Below are positions 19,800 to 27,676 of a stretch of 64,000 bases of DNA, one piece after another. Source of the stretch: Rhodospirillum sp. (GTDB taxonomy: Bacteria > Pseudomonadota > Alphaproteobacteria > Rhodospirillales > Rhodospirillaceae); assembly GCA_021741145.1 (NCBI GenBank), contig JAIOYK010000020.1:17465-81464 (forward strand), given 5' to 3'. Under the pieces are notes generated by a model. That model saw nothing but the letters and a program-made list of their open reading frames with translations, had not been told where the DNA came from and ran no database searches. Made by a program: the position numbers and the translations under genes. How positions within the stretch are numbered: the first letter of the stretch is position 1; every line of letters starts with the position of its first letter.

Positions 19800-21368
19800 A
19801 TGACGCTTTCGTTCCCGAAGTGGAAGATGGCGATGGTGATACTGATCGCCGCGGCCGGTATCGCTTTCACTATCCCCAATTTCCTGCGTGACCGGGCCGA
19901 CACCTTGCCCGGTTGGTGGCAACCGGTGACCCTGGGCCTCGACCTGCAGGGTGGCTCCTATCTGCTGTTGCAGGTGGAATTCCAAACCTTGGTAACCGAG
20001 CAACTGGAAAGCTTGGTCGAAAGCGTTCGGACCACCCTGCGGGGTGAGCGGATCCGCTATTCGGGTCTCGGCATGACCAATGGCGCCGTTTCGGTCACCA
20101 TCACCAACGCCGAGGACCGGGCCGCGACCCTGCGTCTGCTGCGGGGCCTGGAAAGCGGGGTGCAGGCGGAGATGGACGATCAGGGTCAGATCTCCCTGTC
20201 CTTCACGGAACAGGCATTGACCGAGAAGCGAACTCAGGCCGTCGACCAGTCCATCGAGATCGTCCGCCGCCGCGTTGACGAAACGGGAACCCGGGAACCA
20301 TCGATCCAGCGCCAGGGCGAGGACCGGATCATCGTGGAGCTGCCGGGCATCGATAACCCGGAGCGGGTGAAGGCCCTCATCGGTCGAACCGCCAAGCTGA
20401 CCTTCCACTTGCTCGATGAAACCGTCTCCCCCGAGGATGCCGCGCGAGGCCGTATCCCGCCCGGCTCCAAGCTGCTTGATAACGGTGAGGCGGGGCAGCC
20501 CGGCCAGCCCGACAAGTTGGTGGTGCGCAAACGCGTTGAAGTGGGGGGCGATCGGCTGGTGGGAGCCCAGGCCTCGTTCCAGAACGGCGAGCCGGTGGTG
20601 AGCTTCCGGTTCGACACCGTGGGTGGCCGCAAGTTCGGCCAAGTGACATCGGAGGCCGAAGGCAAGTTCCTGGCCATCGTGCTCGACAACCGGGTCATCA
20701 GCGCGCCCCGCATCCGCGAGCCCATCCTCGGCGGCAGCGGCATCATTTCGGGGAGCTTCACCAGCCAGGATGCCCAGGATTTGGCCCTTCTGCTGCGGGC
20801 AGGTGCCCTTCCGGCGCCGCTGACCGTGCTCGAGGAACGGACGGTTGGTCCAGGTCTCGGCGCCGACAGCATCGCCGCGGGCGAACTGGCCAGCGTCCTT
20901 GGTCTGGCCGCGGTGGTGGTCTTCATGCTGCTTGCCTATGGGCAGTTCGGGATCTTCGCCAATATCGCCTTGACGGTGAACATCTGTCTGCTCATCGGCA
21001 TCCTGTCGGGCATGGGGGCCACATTGACCCTGCCGGGCATCGCCGGTATCGCCCTGACCATCGGCATGGCCGTCGACGCCAACGTGTTGATCTTTGAGCG
21101 CATCCGGGAAGAAGCCCGTTTGGGCAAGGGCCTGATCAACGCGGTTCAATCCGGGTTCAGTAACGCCTTCTCGGCCATCCTGGACGCCAATGTGACCACG
21201 CTCTTCGCCTCCGCCCTGCTGTTTTATTTCGGCTCCGGCCCGGTGCGCGGATTCGCGGTGACTCTGTCGGTCGGTGTGCTGACCTCCATGTTCACCGCCG
21301 TCATGGTCACCCGCTTCATCATTTCCGTCTGGTTGCGCCACGCGCGACCCAAGACGCTTCCCATCTGA
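19800..21368 (+). CDS. secD: Protein translocase subunit SecD
   Basis: A 522-aa RND-type subunit that uses the proton-motive force to complete Sec export. Signature DLQGGSYLLLQVE near residue 45, first periplasmic domain (about 60-330), and six membrane helices including IALTIGMAVDANVLIFERIREE. ATG 19800 chosen; GTG 19797 directly precedes it. secF follows after seven nt. Confidence 0.97.
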   Translation: MTLSFPKWKMAMVILIAAAGIAFTIPNFLRDRADTLPGWWQPVTLGLDLQGGSYLLLQVEFQTLVTEQLESLVESVRTTLRGERIRYSGLGMTNGAVSVTITNAEDRAATLRLLRGLESGVQAEMDDQGQISLSFTEQALTEKRTQAVDQSIEIVRRRVDETGTREPSIQRQGEDRIIVELPGIDNPERVKALIGRTAKLTFHLLDETVSPEDAARGRIPPGSKLLDNGEAGQPGQPDKLVVRKRVEVGGDRLVGAQASFQNGEPVVSFRFDTVGGRKFGQVTSEAEGKFLAIVLDNRVISAPRIREPILGGSGIISGSFTSQDAQDLALLLRAGALPAPLTVLEERTVGPGLGADSIAAGELASVLGLAAVVVFMLLAYGQFGIFANIALTVNICLLIGILSGMGATLTLPGIAGIALTIGMAVDANVLIFERIREEARLGKGLINAVQSGFSNAFSAILDANVTTLFASALLFYFGSGPVRGFAVTLSVGVLTSMFTAVMVTRFIISVWLRHARPKTLPI

Positions 21369-21375
21369 GGTCCCC

Positions 21376-22479
21376 ATGTTGCGTCCCATCAAGTTCATCC
21401 CCGATGACACGCGCATCGATTTCCTCTCGAAGCGCCTTATGCTGCTCGTGGTCTCGACGCTCTTCCTGGTTGGCTGCCTGATTTCCGTGGCCGTCCAGGG
21501 GCTCAACTTCGGCATCGACTTCTCCGGGGGGATCCTGGTCGAGGTGCGAACCGCCGAACCGGCCAATTTGAGCGATTTCCGATCCAGGTTGAATACCGCG
21601 GTGGAAGGGGAGGTTTCCCTGACCACCTTCGGCGAGGATCCCCGCGACCTGTTGATCCGCGTGCCCGAGCAACCCGGAGGCGAAGCCGCCAATACGGCCG
21701 CCTTGGCCCGGCTCAAGGATACCTTAGGGGCCGACGTGGAATACCGCCGGACCGAGTTGGTTGGTCCGAAGGTGGGCGGGGAACTGGTGGAAGCCGGAAT
21801 CCTGGCCATGGGGCTGTCCATCCTGATCATCGCCGCTTACATCTGGTTCCGCTTCGAGTGGCAATACGCCGTGGGCGGCATCATCGCCCTTTTGCACGAC
21901 GTGATCGCCACCATCGGACTGTTCTCTCTGTTCCAAATCCAGTTTGATCTGACCAGCGTGGCCGCGGTTCTGACCGTGGCGGGCTATTCCATTAATGACA
22001 CGGTCGTGATCTTCGACCGTGTCCGCGAGGAAATGCGCCGCTATAAAAAGCTCAGCGTGGGCGAGGTCTTGAACCTGTCCATCAACAAGACCCTTTCGCG
22101 AACCATTCTCACTTCCGGCACCACGGTTCTGGCCGTGGGCTGCCTCTTCCTTTTCGGGGGAGAGGTCCTGCGCGGGTTCAGCCTCGCCATCATCTGGGGA
22201 ATCTTCGTCGGAACCTATTCCAGTATCTATGTGGCCGTTCCGTCCTTGATCTATTTCAACTTTTCCCGGGGAGGAGAAGTGGATCCGGACGCGCCGGTGG
22301 ATGAGGATCCCCTCGTCGAGAGTCCAGCCGAGGACGGTGCCGAATCCACCAGCGGCGAGGCCCTTGCCGCCCGCGCCGCCGCCGCCGAGAAGGCCGCGGC
22401 CGAGGAAGCCGCCAAGGCCAAACCCCTGACACCGGGACGTGTTGTCGGTAAGGCCAAGGGGAAGCGGAACAAGCGCTGA
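21376..22479 (+). CDS. secF: Protein translocase subunit SecF
   Basis: A 367-aa partner of SecD with the expected GIDFSGGILVEVRT N-terminal signature, SINDTVVIFDRVREEMRRY and TSGTTVLAVGCLFLFGG membrane segments. The last 70 residues are an Ala/Glu/Lys-rich tail (EEAAKAKPLTPGR) beyond the usual family end. Directly downstream lies the 28-bp tandem repeat. Confidence 0.97.
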   Translation: MLRPIKFIPDDTRIDFLSKRLMLLVVSTLFLVGCLISVAVQGLNFGIDFSGGILVEVRTAEPANLSDFRSRLNTAVEGEVSLTTFGEDPRDLLIRVPEQPGGEAANTAALARLKDTLGADVEYRRTELVGPKVGGELVEAGILAMGLSILIIAAYIWFRFEWQYAVGGIIALLHDVIATIGLFSLFQIQFDLTSVAAVLTVAGYSINDTVVIFDRVREEMRRYKKLSVGEVLNLSINKTLSRTILTSGTTVLAVGCLFLFGGEVLRGFSLAIIWGIFVGTYSSIYVAVPSLIYFNFSRGGEVDPDAPVDEDPLVESPAEDGAESTSGEALAARAAAAEKAAAEEAAKAKPLTPGRVVGKAKGKRNKR

Positions 22480-22486
22480 CATGGTC

Positions 22487-22585
22487 GGGGCGATTGCCCC
22501 GACGTGAGATTTTGGGGGCGATTGCCCCGACGTGAGATTTTGGGGGCGATTGCCCCGACGTGAGATTTTGGGGGCGATTGCCCCC
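22487..22585 (+). repeat. 28-bp tandem repeat with embedded hairpin, 3.5 copies
   Basis: Unit starts at 22487, 22515, 22543 and (partial) 22571 with an exact 28-bp period. Each unit begins with the palindrome GGGGC-gatt-GCCCC followed by GACGTGAGATTTTG. Lies between the secF stop and the Mth938-like gene. Copies are identical, implying recent expansion or homogenisation. Confidence 0.93.
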
Positions 22586-22595
22586 AGCCGCCCAT

Positions 22596-22618
22596 TTGGG
22601 GAGGACAGTCCTCCCCAA
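22596..22618 (+). other. Perfect 11-bp inverted repeat upstream of the Mth938-like gene
   Basis: TTGGGGAGGAC-A-GTCCTCCCCAA forms a palindrome with a single-base centre, 27 nt before the next ATG. No T tract follows; it could be an operator or a processed RNA stem. Together with the 28-bp repeats it forms a highly structured 130-nt leader. Confidence 0.75.
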
Positions 22619-22644
22619 CCCCCTCCACTGTCTTGGAGGTTCCC

Positions 22645-23022
22645 ATGGAACTGAAGATGCACATTCCCGCCAGTCGGCAGGTCGTCGAGGCCTATGGCGA
22701 CGGCGGGTTCCGCGTGACCGGGACCCATTACCAAGGCTCCTTGCTGGTGACCCCGGAACGGACCTTCGCATGGACCGTCACCCGGTTCGAGGATCTGACC
22801 GTGGAGAGCATCCAACCCATCCTCGACATGGGACGGGCGGAACTGGACATCCTGTTGATCGGCTGCGGCGAGCGTATGAACCTGCCATCCAAGGCTGTCC
22901 GAGAGGCCTGTCAGGCCGTTGGAATCACACCGGAGCCCATGGATACGGGCGCGGCCTGCCGGACCTATAACGTGCTGATCCACGAGGATCGTCGCGTCGC
23001 CGCGGCCCTGATCGCCGTTTAA
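22645..23022 (+). CDS. Mth938/NDUFAF3-like domain protein (DUF498)
   Basis: A 125-aa single-domain protein; YGDGGFRVTGTHYQGSLLVTP, LLIGCGERM and MDTGAACRTYNVLIHEDRRVAAALI are diagnostic of the Mth938-like fold, related to mitochondrial complex I assembly factor NDUFAF3. GGAGG five nt before ATG 22645 sets the start. In alphaproteobacteria it usually follows secF and precedes an NDUFAF6-like gene; here that partner is 4.6 kb away at 27677. Confidence 0.88.
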   Translation: MELKMHIPASRQVVEAYGDGGFRVTGTHYQGSLLVTPERTFAWTVTRFEDLTVESIQPILDMGRAELDILLIGCGERMNLPSKAVREACQAVGITPEPMDTGAACRTYNVLIHEDRRVAAALIAV

Positions 23023-23044
23023 AGGACCGCGAGGGGCAGAGGCC

Positions 23045-23872
23045 TTGATACGAGTCGCCGTGGCGCGAACGGTCGTCGCGAAAGATCTGTCGGCGAACGG
23101 CGAAACCATCCGGCGGACCCTTGGGAACGCCGCCGATCAGGGTGCCCGACTCGTAGCCTTTTGCGAGGGCGCTCTGTCCGGATACACGGAATCCGCCGTT
23201 TCCAGACCAGAAGATTGGTCTCGGTTTGACTGGGCGCGCCAAAAGGCCGAATTGGAGGCCATCGCCGAAGCATGCGGGAAGCGGGGTCTGTGGGCCGTGG
23301 TTGGCGCGGCCCATCCTATCGGCGCCAACCGGCCCCCCCATAACAGTCTCTATGTCTTTTCCGATGGTGGGGATTTGGTCACGCGCTACGACAAGCGGTT
23401 CCTGTCCCATACGGAGTTGGGCGGCTGGTATACCCCTGGGACGGATCCTGTCGTTTTTTCTGTCGATGGCTACACCTTTGGTTGCGCGATTTGCATCGAA
23501 GTCCAGTTTCCGGAAGTCTTCGCCGACTACGGCAACCGCGGTGTCGACGCCGTGCTCTTTTCTTCCCAAGGCCTTTCGGATTCCTTTCAAACTATCCTAC
23601 GCGCCCATGCCAGCCTGAATGGACTGTGGATCTGCGCCGCGGCGCCAACCCGGGGGACGGGACATGTCATCGGACCGGATGGCGTGAGGATATCCCATTG
23701 TTCGGAAGGCGCCGAACCCGCCTTGGCCTTGGCCACCCTCGACCGGGAGGATCCGGCCTACCATGTCGCCCTAAAGCTGGCGCGGCCCTGGCGTCTCAAG
23801 GCGAAAGCCGGGGAGATCTACCGCGAAAAGCGGTCCACGCACCCGAGAAGCAGGGATCGGACCACCCTATAG
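23045..23872 (+). CDS. Carbon-nitrogen hydrolase (nitrilase superfamily)
   Basis: A 275-aa amidase-type protein. The Glu-Lys-Cys triad is in FCEGALSGY, RYDKRFLSH and CAICIEVQFPE. Substrate cannot be predicted; the C-terminal 40 residues are basic. Translation seems to begin at a TTG (23045) after a GAGGGGCAGAGG site, 22 nt past the Mth938-like stop, so the two could be cotranscribed. It is the first of five genes interrupting the usual Mth938-NDUFAF6 pair. Confidence 0.8.
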   Translation: MIRVAVARTVVAKDLSANGETIRRTLGNAADQGARLVAFCEGALSGYTESAVSRPEDWSRFDWARQKAELEAIAEACGKRGLWAVVGAAHPIGANRPPHNSLYVFSDGGDLVTRYDKRFLSHTELGGWYTPGTDPVVFSVDGYTFGCAICIEVQFPEVFADYGNRGVDAVLFSSQGLSDSFQTILRAHASLNGLWICAAAPTRGTGHVIGPDGVRISHCSEGAEPALALATLDREDPAYHVALKLARPWRLKAKAGEIYREKRSTHPRSRDRTTL

Positions 23873-23975
23873 GGGACGGTCGGAAGAAAGAGGACCTTGA
23901 TCGCGTTTCAGGTCTCGGAGCCGCGCGGCATTGCGGAAGGTGGGGCATGCCCACCCCAAAATAGGAAATGCGTCC

Positions 23976-25010
23976 ATGGTTTCTCGTTTTCTGATCGTTC
24001 TTCTTCTCGGGACCCTGGTGTCCTTATCCACGGCCCAGGCCGAGTCCGTCGGCTTCCGGCGGATCCACCTTCCCGACCCAGCGGGTCGCCGGGACTTGTC
24101 CGTCGCCCTCTGGTATCCCACGGATCGGTCTGGACCCGTGACGCTCGCGGGGGATAATCCCGCCTTTGTCGGCATTCCGGTGGTCGAGAACGCCGCCCCC
24201 GATGCCCCAACCCGGCCTCTGGTGGTGTTGTCCCATGGGTATGGGGGCAATTGGCGCAACCAAAACTGGCTCGCCGGGGCCTTAGTGTCCGCGGGGTATC
24301 GGGTGGCGGCGCCCAATCATCCCGGGACGACGAGCCGGGATCGCCGTCCCGAGGAAGCCGCTCGGTTGTGGGAGCGCCCCCATGACCTGACCCGCGTCAT
24401 TGATGCCCTTTTGGCTGAGCAGACTCTCGCCGGAGCCGTTGATCCTGGCCGGATCGCCGTCATTGGCCATTCCCTGGGGGGATGGACGGCTCTGGCCGTG
24501 GCCGGAGGACGCTTCGATCTGGCCCGCTTTGTCGCGGCCTGCGCCCGCCATCCCGAGATGGTCGGGTCCTGCCGGGCAGGTCAGGACGACGGCATGGGAC
24601 TGGGTGGGGCGGACCGGGGCACCCTGGGGAAGGACATGCGGGACCCGCGGGTCCGGGCCGCGGTTTCCCTCGACCTGGGGCTCGCCCAGGGGTTCACCCC
24701 GGACAGCCTCGCGGCGGTATCCATTCCTGTCCTGGTGGTCGCCGCCGGGGGGGCTTATTTGCCCGAGGAACTGGAGTCCGGATATTTGCTCGAATACCTG
24801 CCGAAGGACCAGACGGAGTCCCTTGAGATCCAGGATGCCGCCCACTTCAGTTTCCTCTCCCGCTGTAAGCCCGGCGCCAGTGCCCTGCTGGAGGAGGACC
24901 ATCCGGGCGACGGGATCATTTGCCAGGATGGCGGCGGTCGAGACCGGTCGGTCCTTCACGCCCAGGTTATCGCGCGGGTGCTTCCCTTCCTAAAGGCGGC
25001 CCTTCGGTGA
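23976..25010 (+). CDS. Exported alpha/beta hydrolase (dienelactone-hydrolase-like)
   Basis: A 344-aa hydrolase with signal peptide (MVSRFLIVLLLGTLVSLSTAQA). Strand-helix order is clear: VVLSHGYGGNWRNQNWLA (oxyanion region), nucleophile elbow GHSLGGWTALAV, and a C-terminal His in QDAAHFSFL. It resembles the predicted dienelactone hydrolase / platelet-activating-factor-acetylhydrolase-like class; substrate unknown. The ATG at 23976 (TAGGAA upstream) is chosen over the longer TTG frame at 23931. Its last 44 nt overlap the end of the convergent AraC gene. Confidence 0.82.
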   Translation: MVSRFLIVLLLGTLVSLSTAQAESVGFRRIHLPDPAGRRDLSVALWYPTDRSGPVTLAGDNPAFVGIPVVENAAPDAPTRPLVVLSHGYGGNWRNQNWLAGALVSAGYRVAAPNHPGTTSRDRRPEEAARLWERPHDLTRVIDALLAEQTLAGAVDPGRIAVIGHSLGGWTALAVAGGRFDLARFVAACARHPEMVGSCRAGQDDGMGLGGADRGTLGKDMRDPRVRAAVSLDLGLAQGFTPDSLAAVSIPVLVVAAGGAYLPEELESGYLLEYLPKDQTESLEIQDAAHFSFLSRCKPGASALLEEDHPGDGIICQDGGGRDRSVLHAQVIARVLPFLKAALR

Positions 25011-26073
25011 CGGTCGATAGGGATTTGCGGTAGGCGCTGGGACTCCGTCCCATGATCCGAAGAAATTCCCGATTGAAGTTTGATTTGGTCTGAAAGCCAC
25101 AGTCAAAGAGAATCGAGGTCACAGGCTCCTCCGTCTCCCGGAGGAGCCTTTGGGCTTCGCGGATCCGATAGCCGTTCACGAAACGGGAGAGGTTTTCCCC
25201 ATGCAGGCGGTTGATGGCGGCGGACAGGCGACGGGCGGGGAGCCCCGTGGCCCGGGCAAGGCGGTTCACCGTCAGGTCCGGGTTTTTGTACAGCCCCCGG
25301 TGGAGAAGGACCCGATCAACCAGGTCAAGGACCTCCTGGTCGTCCGGCTCCCCCTCCAGCGTAACCGCGGCGGCGGAGACGGGCTCCCCGGCGGGAGCTG
25401 AAGCCTCGGTGGGGCGACTCCGGCGGACCAGGGTCGCGGACAGGGCAATGAGGACAAGGCCAATTCCATTGGCTCCGGCGACGATATCCGGGGCATGGCG
25501 CCCTCCAGATAGCTTGAAATCCAGAGCAATCGCGATTTCCACGGCGGTATTGCTCATCAGCACCATGGCCGCCACCAGGATTCCCCATCGGACGGCGACG
25601 GCATCGGTCAGGCGCGCCGCGCCCAGGCTGTCCGGCCCCTTGATTCCGATACGGGCCAGGGCCACGCCATAGGCGAGATATTGCGTGGCCAGTATCAGGT
25701 CGGGAGAGAGATACCAAACCGGTCGAAGGACCATGAGCCCGATCACCAACACGATGGGCAGGCCATGGACCCAACGACCGGCGCGGGACCCTGTCGATCC
25801 TGTTCCAGGATCGACAGGGTGGGCAAGGGGGGAGAAGCAGAACCAAGCGATGGGTGGGACCATGGCGCCCACCCCCATTAACAGGAAGCGAAAGAGAAGG
25901 ACCTCGCCCATGCTCCACCGCAAGCCAATCACGGTAATCGCGGTGGCACAAGTGCCGACAAAGACCAAGGCGGCCCGTTCGCCCTGGGAATCCTCCTCCC
26001 GGTCCACCAGAAGGTGGATCAGGAGGATCCAAAGCAATAGGGCCACGACGAAGGGGAGGGGGATGGCGATCAT
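24967..26073 (-). CDS. AraC-family regulator with membrane-embedded N-terminus
   Basis: A 368-aa protein with roughly six or seven hydrophobic segments (first: IPLPFVVALLLWILLIHLLV; others include GLPIVLVIGLMVLRPVWYL and WGILVAAMVLMSNTAVEIAI) in residues 1-220 and an AraC/XylS helix-turn-helix domain at about 250-350 (VNRLARATGLPARRLSAAIN; SILFDCGFQTKSNFNREFLR). Such membrane-anchored AraC proteins are presumed to sense a membrane or extracellular cue. Target unknown; tail-to-tail neighbour of the exported hydrolase, a plausible functional partner. Contains a perfect palindrome (25789-25819) in the loop after the third hydrophobic segment. Confidence 0.85.
   Translation of the reverse strand: MIAIPLPFVVALLLWILLIHLLVDREEDSQGERAALVFVGTCATAITVIGLRWSMGEVLLFRFLLMGVGAMVPPIAWFCFSPLAHPVDPGTGSTGSRAGRWVHGLPIVLVIGLMVLRPVWYLSPDLILATQYLAYGVALARIGIKGPDSLGAARLTDAVAVRWGILVAAMVLMSNTAVEIAIALDFKLSGGRHAPDIVAGANGIGLVLIALSATLVRRSRPTEASAPAGEPVSAAAVTLEGEPDDQEVLDLVDRVLLHRGLYKNPDLTVNRLARATGLPARRLSAAINRLHGENLSRFVNGYRIREAQRLLRETEEPVTSILFDCGFQTKSNFNREFLRIMGRSPSAYRKSLSTVTEGPPLGREAPAR
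25789..25819. repeat. Perfect 14-bp inverted repeat inside the AraC-type gene
   Basis: CCCTGTCGATCCTG-TTC-CAGGATCGACAGGG. It encodes part of a hydrophilic loop (DPGTGSTGS). Arms are perfect, unusual for coding DNA, and look like an inserted REP-like hairpin that kept the frame. Confidence 0.85.
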
Positions 26074-26103
26074 CGGGACACCAAATCCTCGGATTCGATT
26101 GGC

Positions 26104-26688
26104 CTAAACGCCCCGCGCCATGAGGATCACCCGTCTGGCCGTCAGGCGGTCGTGATGGGGGAGCTCCAATTGATCGATGGGCGAGAACCCGAATTCCTCA
26201 TAGAGTTTGATCGCCCGGGTGTTGGTGGACCAGACCTGTAGGCTCACCCGCTTTCGCCCTTCCGCGCCAGCCATGCCCAGGGCCTCGGCGACCAGCTTGC
26301 GACCGATCCCTTGACTCCGGTGCTCGGGCAGCACGGCCATGGCGTTGATGAAGAACCCACCAGGATCCCGCAATCGGGCCAGGGGAGCGATATGGATCAT
26401 CCGGTCGGCGGGGATCATGTCCGTGTCCAACTCGTCGAGGCGTTCGACGGGGAAGGCGTTGACCATGCCGATCACGGCTCCGTCCTTCACCGCCACGCGG
26501 CATTCGGGCCAGCCATAGGGGCTGTCCCCGGTTTCCACCAGATGGGCAAGTAAATCCGCGGCCCCCATATCGGGAACCAGCCCGTCCAGAAGGAATTCAT
26601 ACAGGCCTTCGCCCGCTTGCACCAACAGGGTGGCGATGGCTTCCGCGTCACCATCATTGGCGTCGCGGATAGTAATTCCGTCCGTCAT
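26104..26688 (-). CDS. GNAT-family N-acetyltransferase
   Basis: A 194-aa acetyl-CoA dependent transferase. Motif A is INAMAVLPEHRSQGIGRKLVAEAL with the pyrophosphate-binding RSQGIG, and motif B VWSTNTRAIKLYEEFGF. Start at MTDGITIRDA (26688), with AAGGGACTT upstream; the frame continues 18 codons further without a good start. Acceptor substrate unknown. Same strand as sodB but separated by a terminator. Confidence 0.85.
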   Translation of the reverse strand: MTDGITIRDANDGDAEAIATLLVQAGEGLYEFLLDGLVPDMGAADLLAHLVETGDSPYGWPECRVAVKDGAVIGMVNAFPVERLDELDTDMIPADRMIHIAPLARLRDPGGFFINAMAVLPEHRSQGIGRKLVAEALGMAGAEGRKRVSLQVWSTNTRAIKLYEEFGFSPIDQLELPHHDRLTARRVILMARGV

Positions 26689-26787
26689 CGTCTTGAAGTC
26701 CCTTGAAATAGAACCGCGCGTATAACGCCTCGACCGTGCCATGGTTTGGCGGGCGGGGCAACCTTGGCGAGGGGGCGGCGGGGCGAC

Positions 26788-26822
26788 AAAAAAAACGGGT
26801 TCCTATCGGGAACCCGTTTTTT
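26788..26822. terminator. Bidirectional terminator between sodB and the GNAT gene
   Basis: A8-CGGGTTCC-TATC-GGGAACCCG-T6. On the minus strand it follows the sodB stop by about 60 nt and ends in a T run. Confidence 0.92.
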
Positions 26823-26827
26823 CTCAT

Positions 26828-26863
26828 TTGGAACGCTAAGGAGCCTTGGAACGCTAAGGAGCG
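26828..26863 (+). repeat. 18-bp direct repeat, two copies, in the sodB 3' region
   Basis: TTGGAACGCTAAGGAGC is repeated with an 18-nt period between the sodB stop and its terminator. Only the last base differs. May influence sodB mRNA stability or be a neutral slip. Confidence 0.8.
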
Positions 26864-26881
26864 ACCCGAGCGAAACGGACC

Positions 26882-27481
26882 TTAGGCTTTGGCCAGATTG
26901 TCCGCGACGAAGTCCCAATTCACCAAGCTGTCCAGGAAAGTGGACAGGAAGTCCGGGCGCCGGTTCTGGTAGTCCAGGTAATAGGCGTGTTCCCAGACGT
27001 CGCAGGTCAACAAGGCGGTCTCACCCTTGGTCATCGGCAGATCCGCGTTGGCGGTCTTGGTGATGGCCAGCTTGCCATCCTTGACCACCAACCAAGCCCA
27101 GCCACTGCCGAACTGGGTGGCGCCGGCCTGCTTGAACTCGGTCTTAAAGGCGTCGAAGGACCCAAAGGCGGCATCGATGGCCTCCTTCAGGGCGCCGGTG
27201 GGTTCGCCACCGCCGTTCGGCTTCATGCCATTCCAGAAGAACGTGTGGTTCCAGACCTGAGCGGCGTTGTTGAACACACCGGCCTTGGAGGCGTCACCGG
27301 CCACGGCCAGGATGATCTCATCCAGGCTCTGATCCGCCAGCGGAGTGTCCTTGACCAGGTTGTTCAGGTTGGTCACATAGGTGTTGTGGTGCTTGCCGTG
27401 GTGAAACTCCAACGTCTGGGCGGACATGTGGGGCTCCAGCGCATCCTTGGCATAGGGCAGGGGCGGCAGCTCGAAGGCCAT
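26882..27481 (-). CDS. sodB: Superoxide dismutase (Fe/Mn type, iron-like)
   Basis: A 199-aa dismutase of superoxide to H2O2 and O2. Metal ligands: His in LEFHHGKHH, His in AQVWNHTFFW, and Asp/His in CDVWEHAYYLDYQNRR. The FGSGWAWL and AATQFG-type signature favours the iron form. Start at MAFELPPLPY (27481) after AAGGAGAGAG; an in-frame upstream extension of 39 residues is not plausible. Divergent from the phytoene-synthase-like gene. Located within the block that separates the Mth938-like gene from its usual neighbour. Confidence 0.95.
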   Translation of the reverse strand: MAFELPPLPYAKDALEPHMSAQTLEFHHGKHHNTYVTNLNNLVKDTPLADQSLDEIILAVAGDASKAGVFNNAAQVWNHTFFWNGMKPNGGGEPTGALKEAIDAAFGSFDAFKTEFKQAGATQFGSGWAWLVVKDGKLAITKTANADLPMTKGETALLTCDVWEHAYYLDYQNRRPDFLSTFLDSLVNWDFVADNLAKA

Positions 27482-27676
27482 GGGGACTCTCTCCTTCTGA
27501 TGAATTGTCGACCCTTGGACTGGGTCGTGCACGGAATGCACCTGATTTATGGGCAAGAGGTGCCCTTGTGAAGGGAAGAAATCACCTGGCCGCGCCATTT
27601 TCCCTTTTCCCCGGGTCCAGCGCGCGCCATATGGGGGGTCCCTTTTCCCGGAAGACGTTCACCTCAGGGAGCTTTC

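Noticed and set aside
19248..21830. 860-aa minus-strand frame opposite yajC/secD
   Set aside because: Antisense shadow of well-identified core genes, Gln/His/Gly-rich and without domains.
22487..22585. CRISPR array
   Set aside because: The 28-bp repeat is directly contiguous with no unique spacers and no cas genes nearby.
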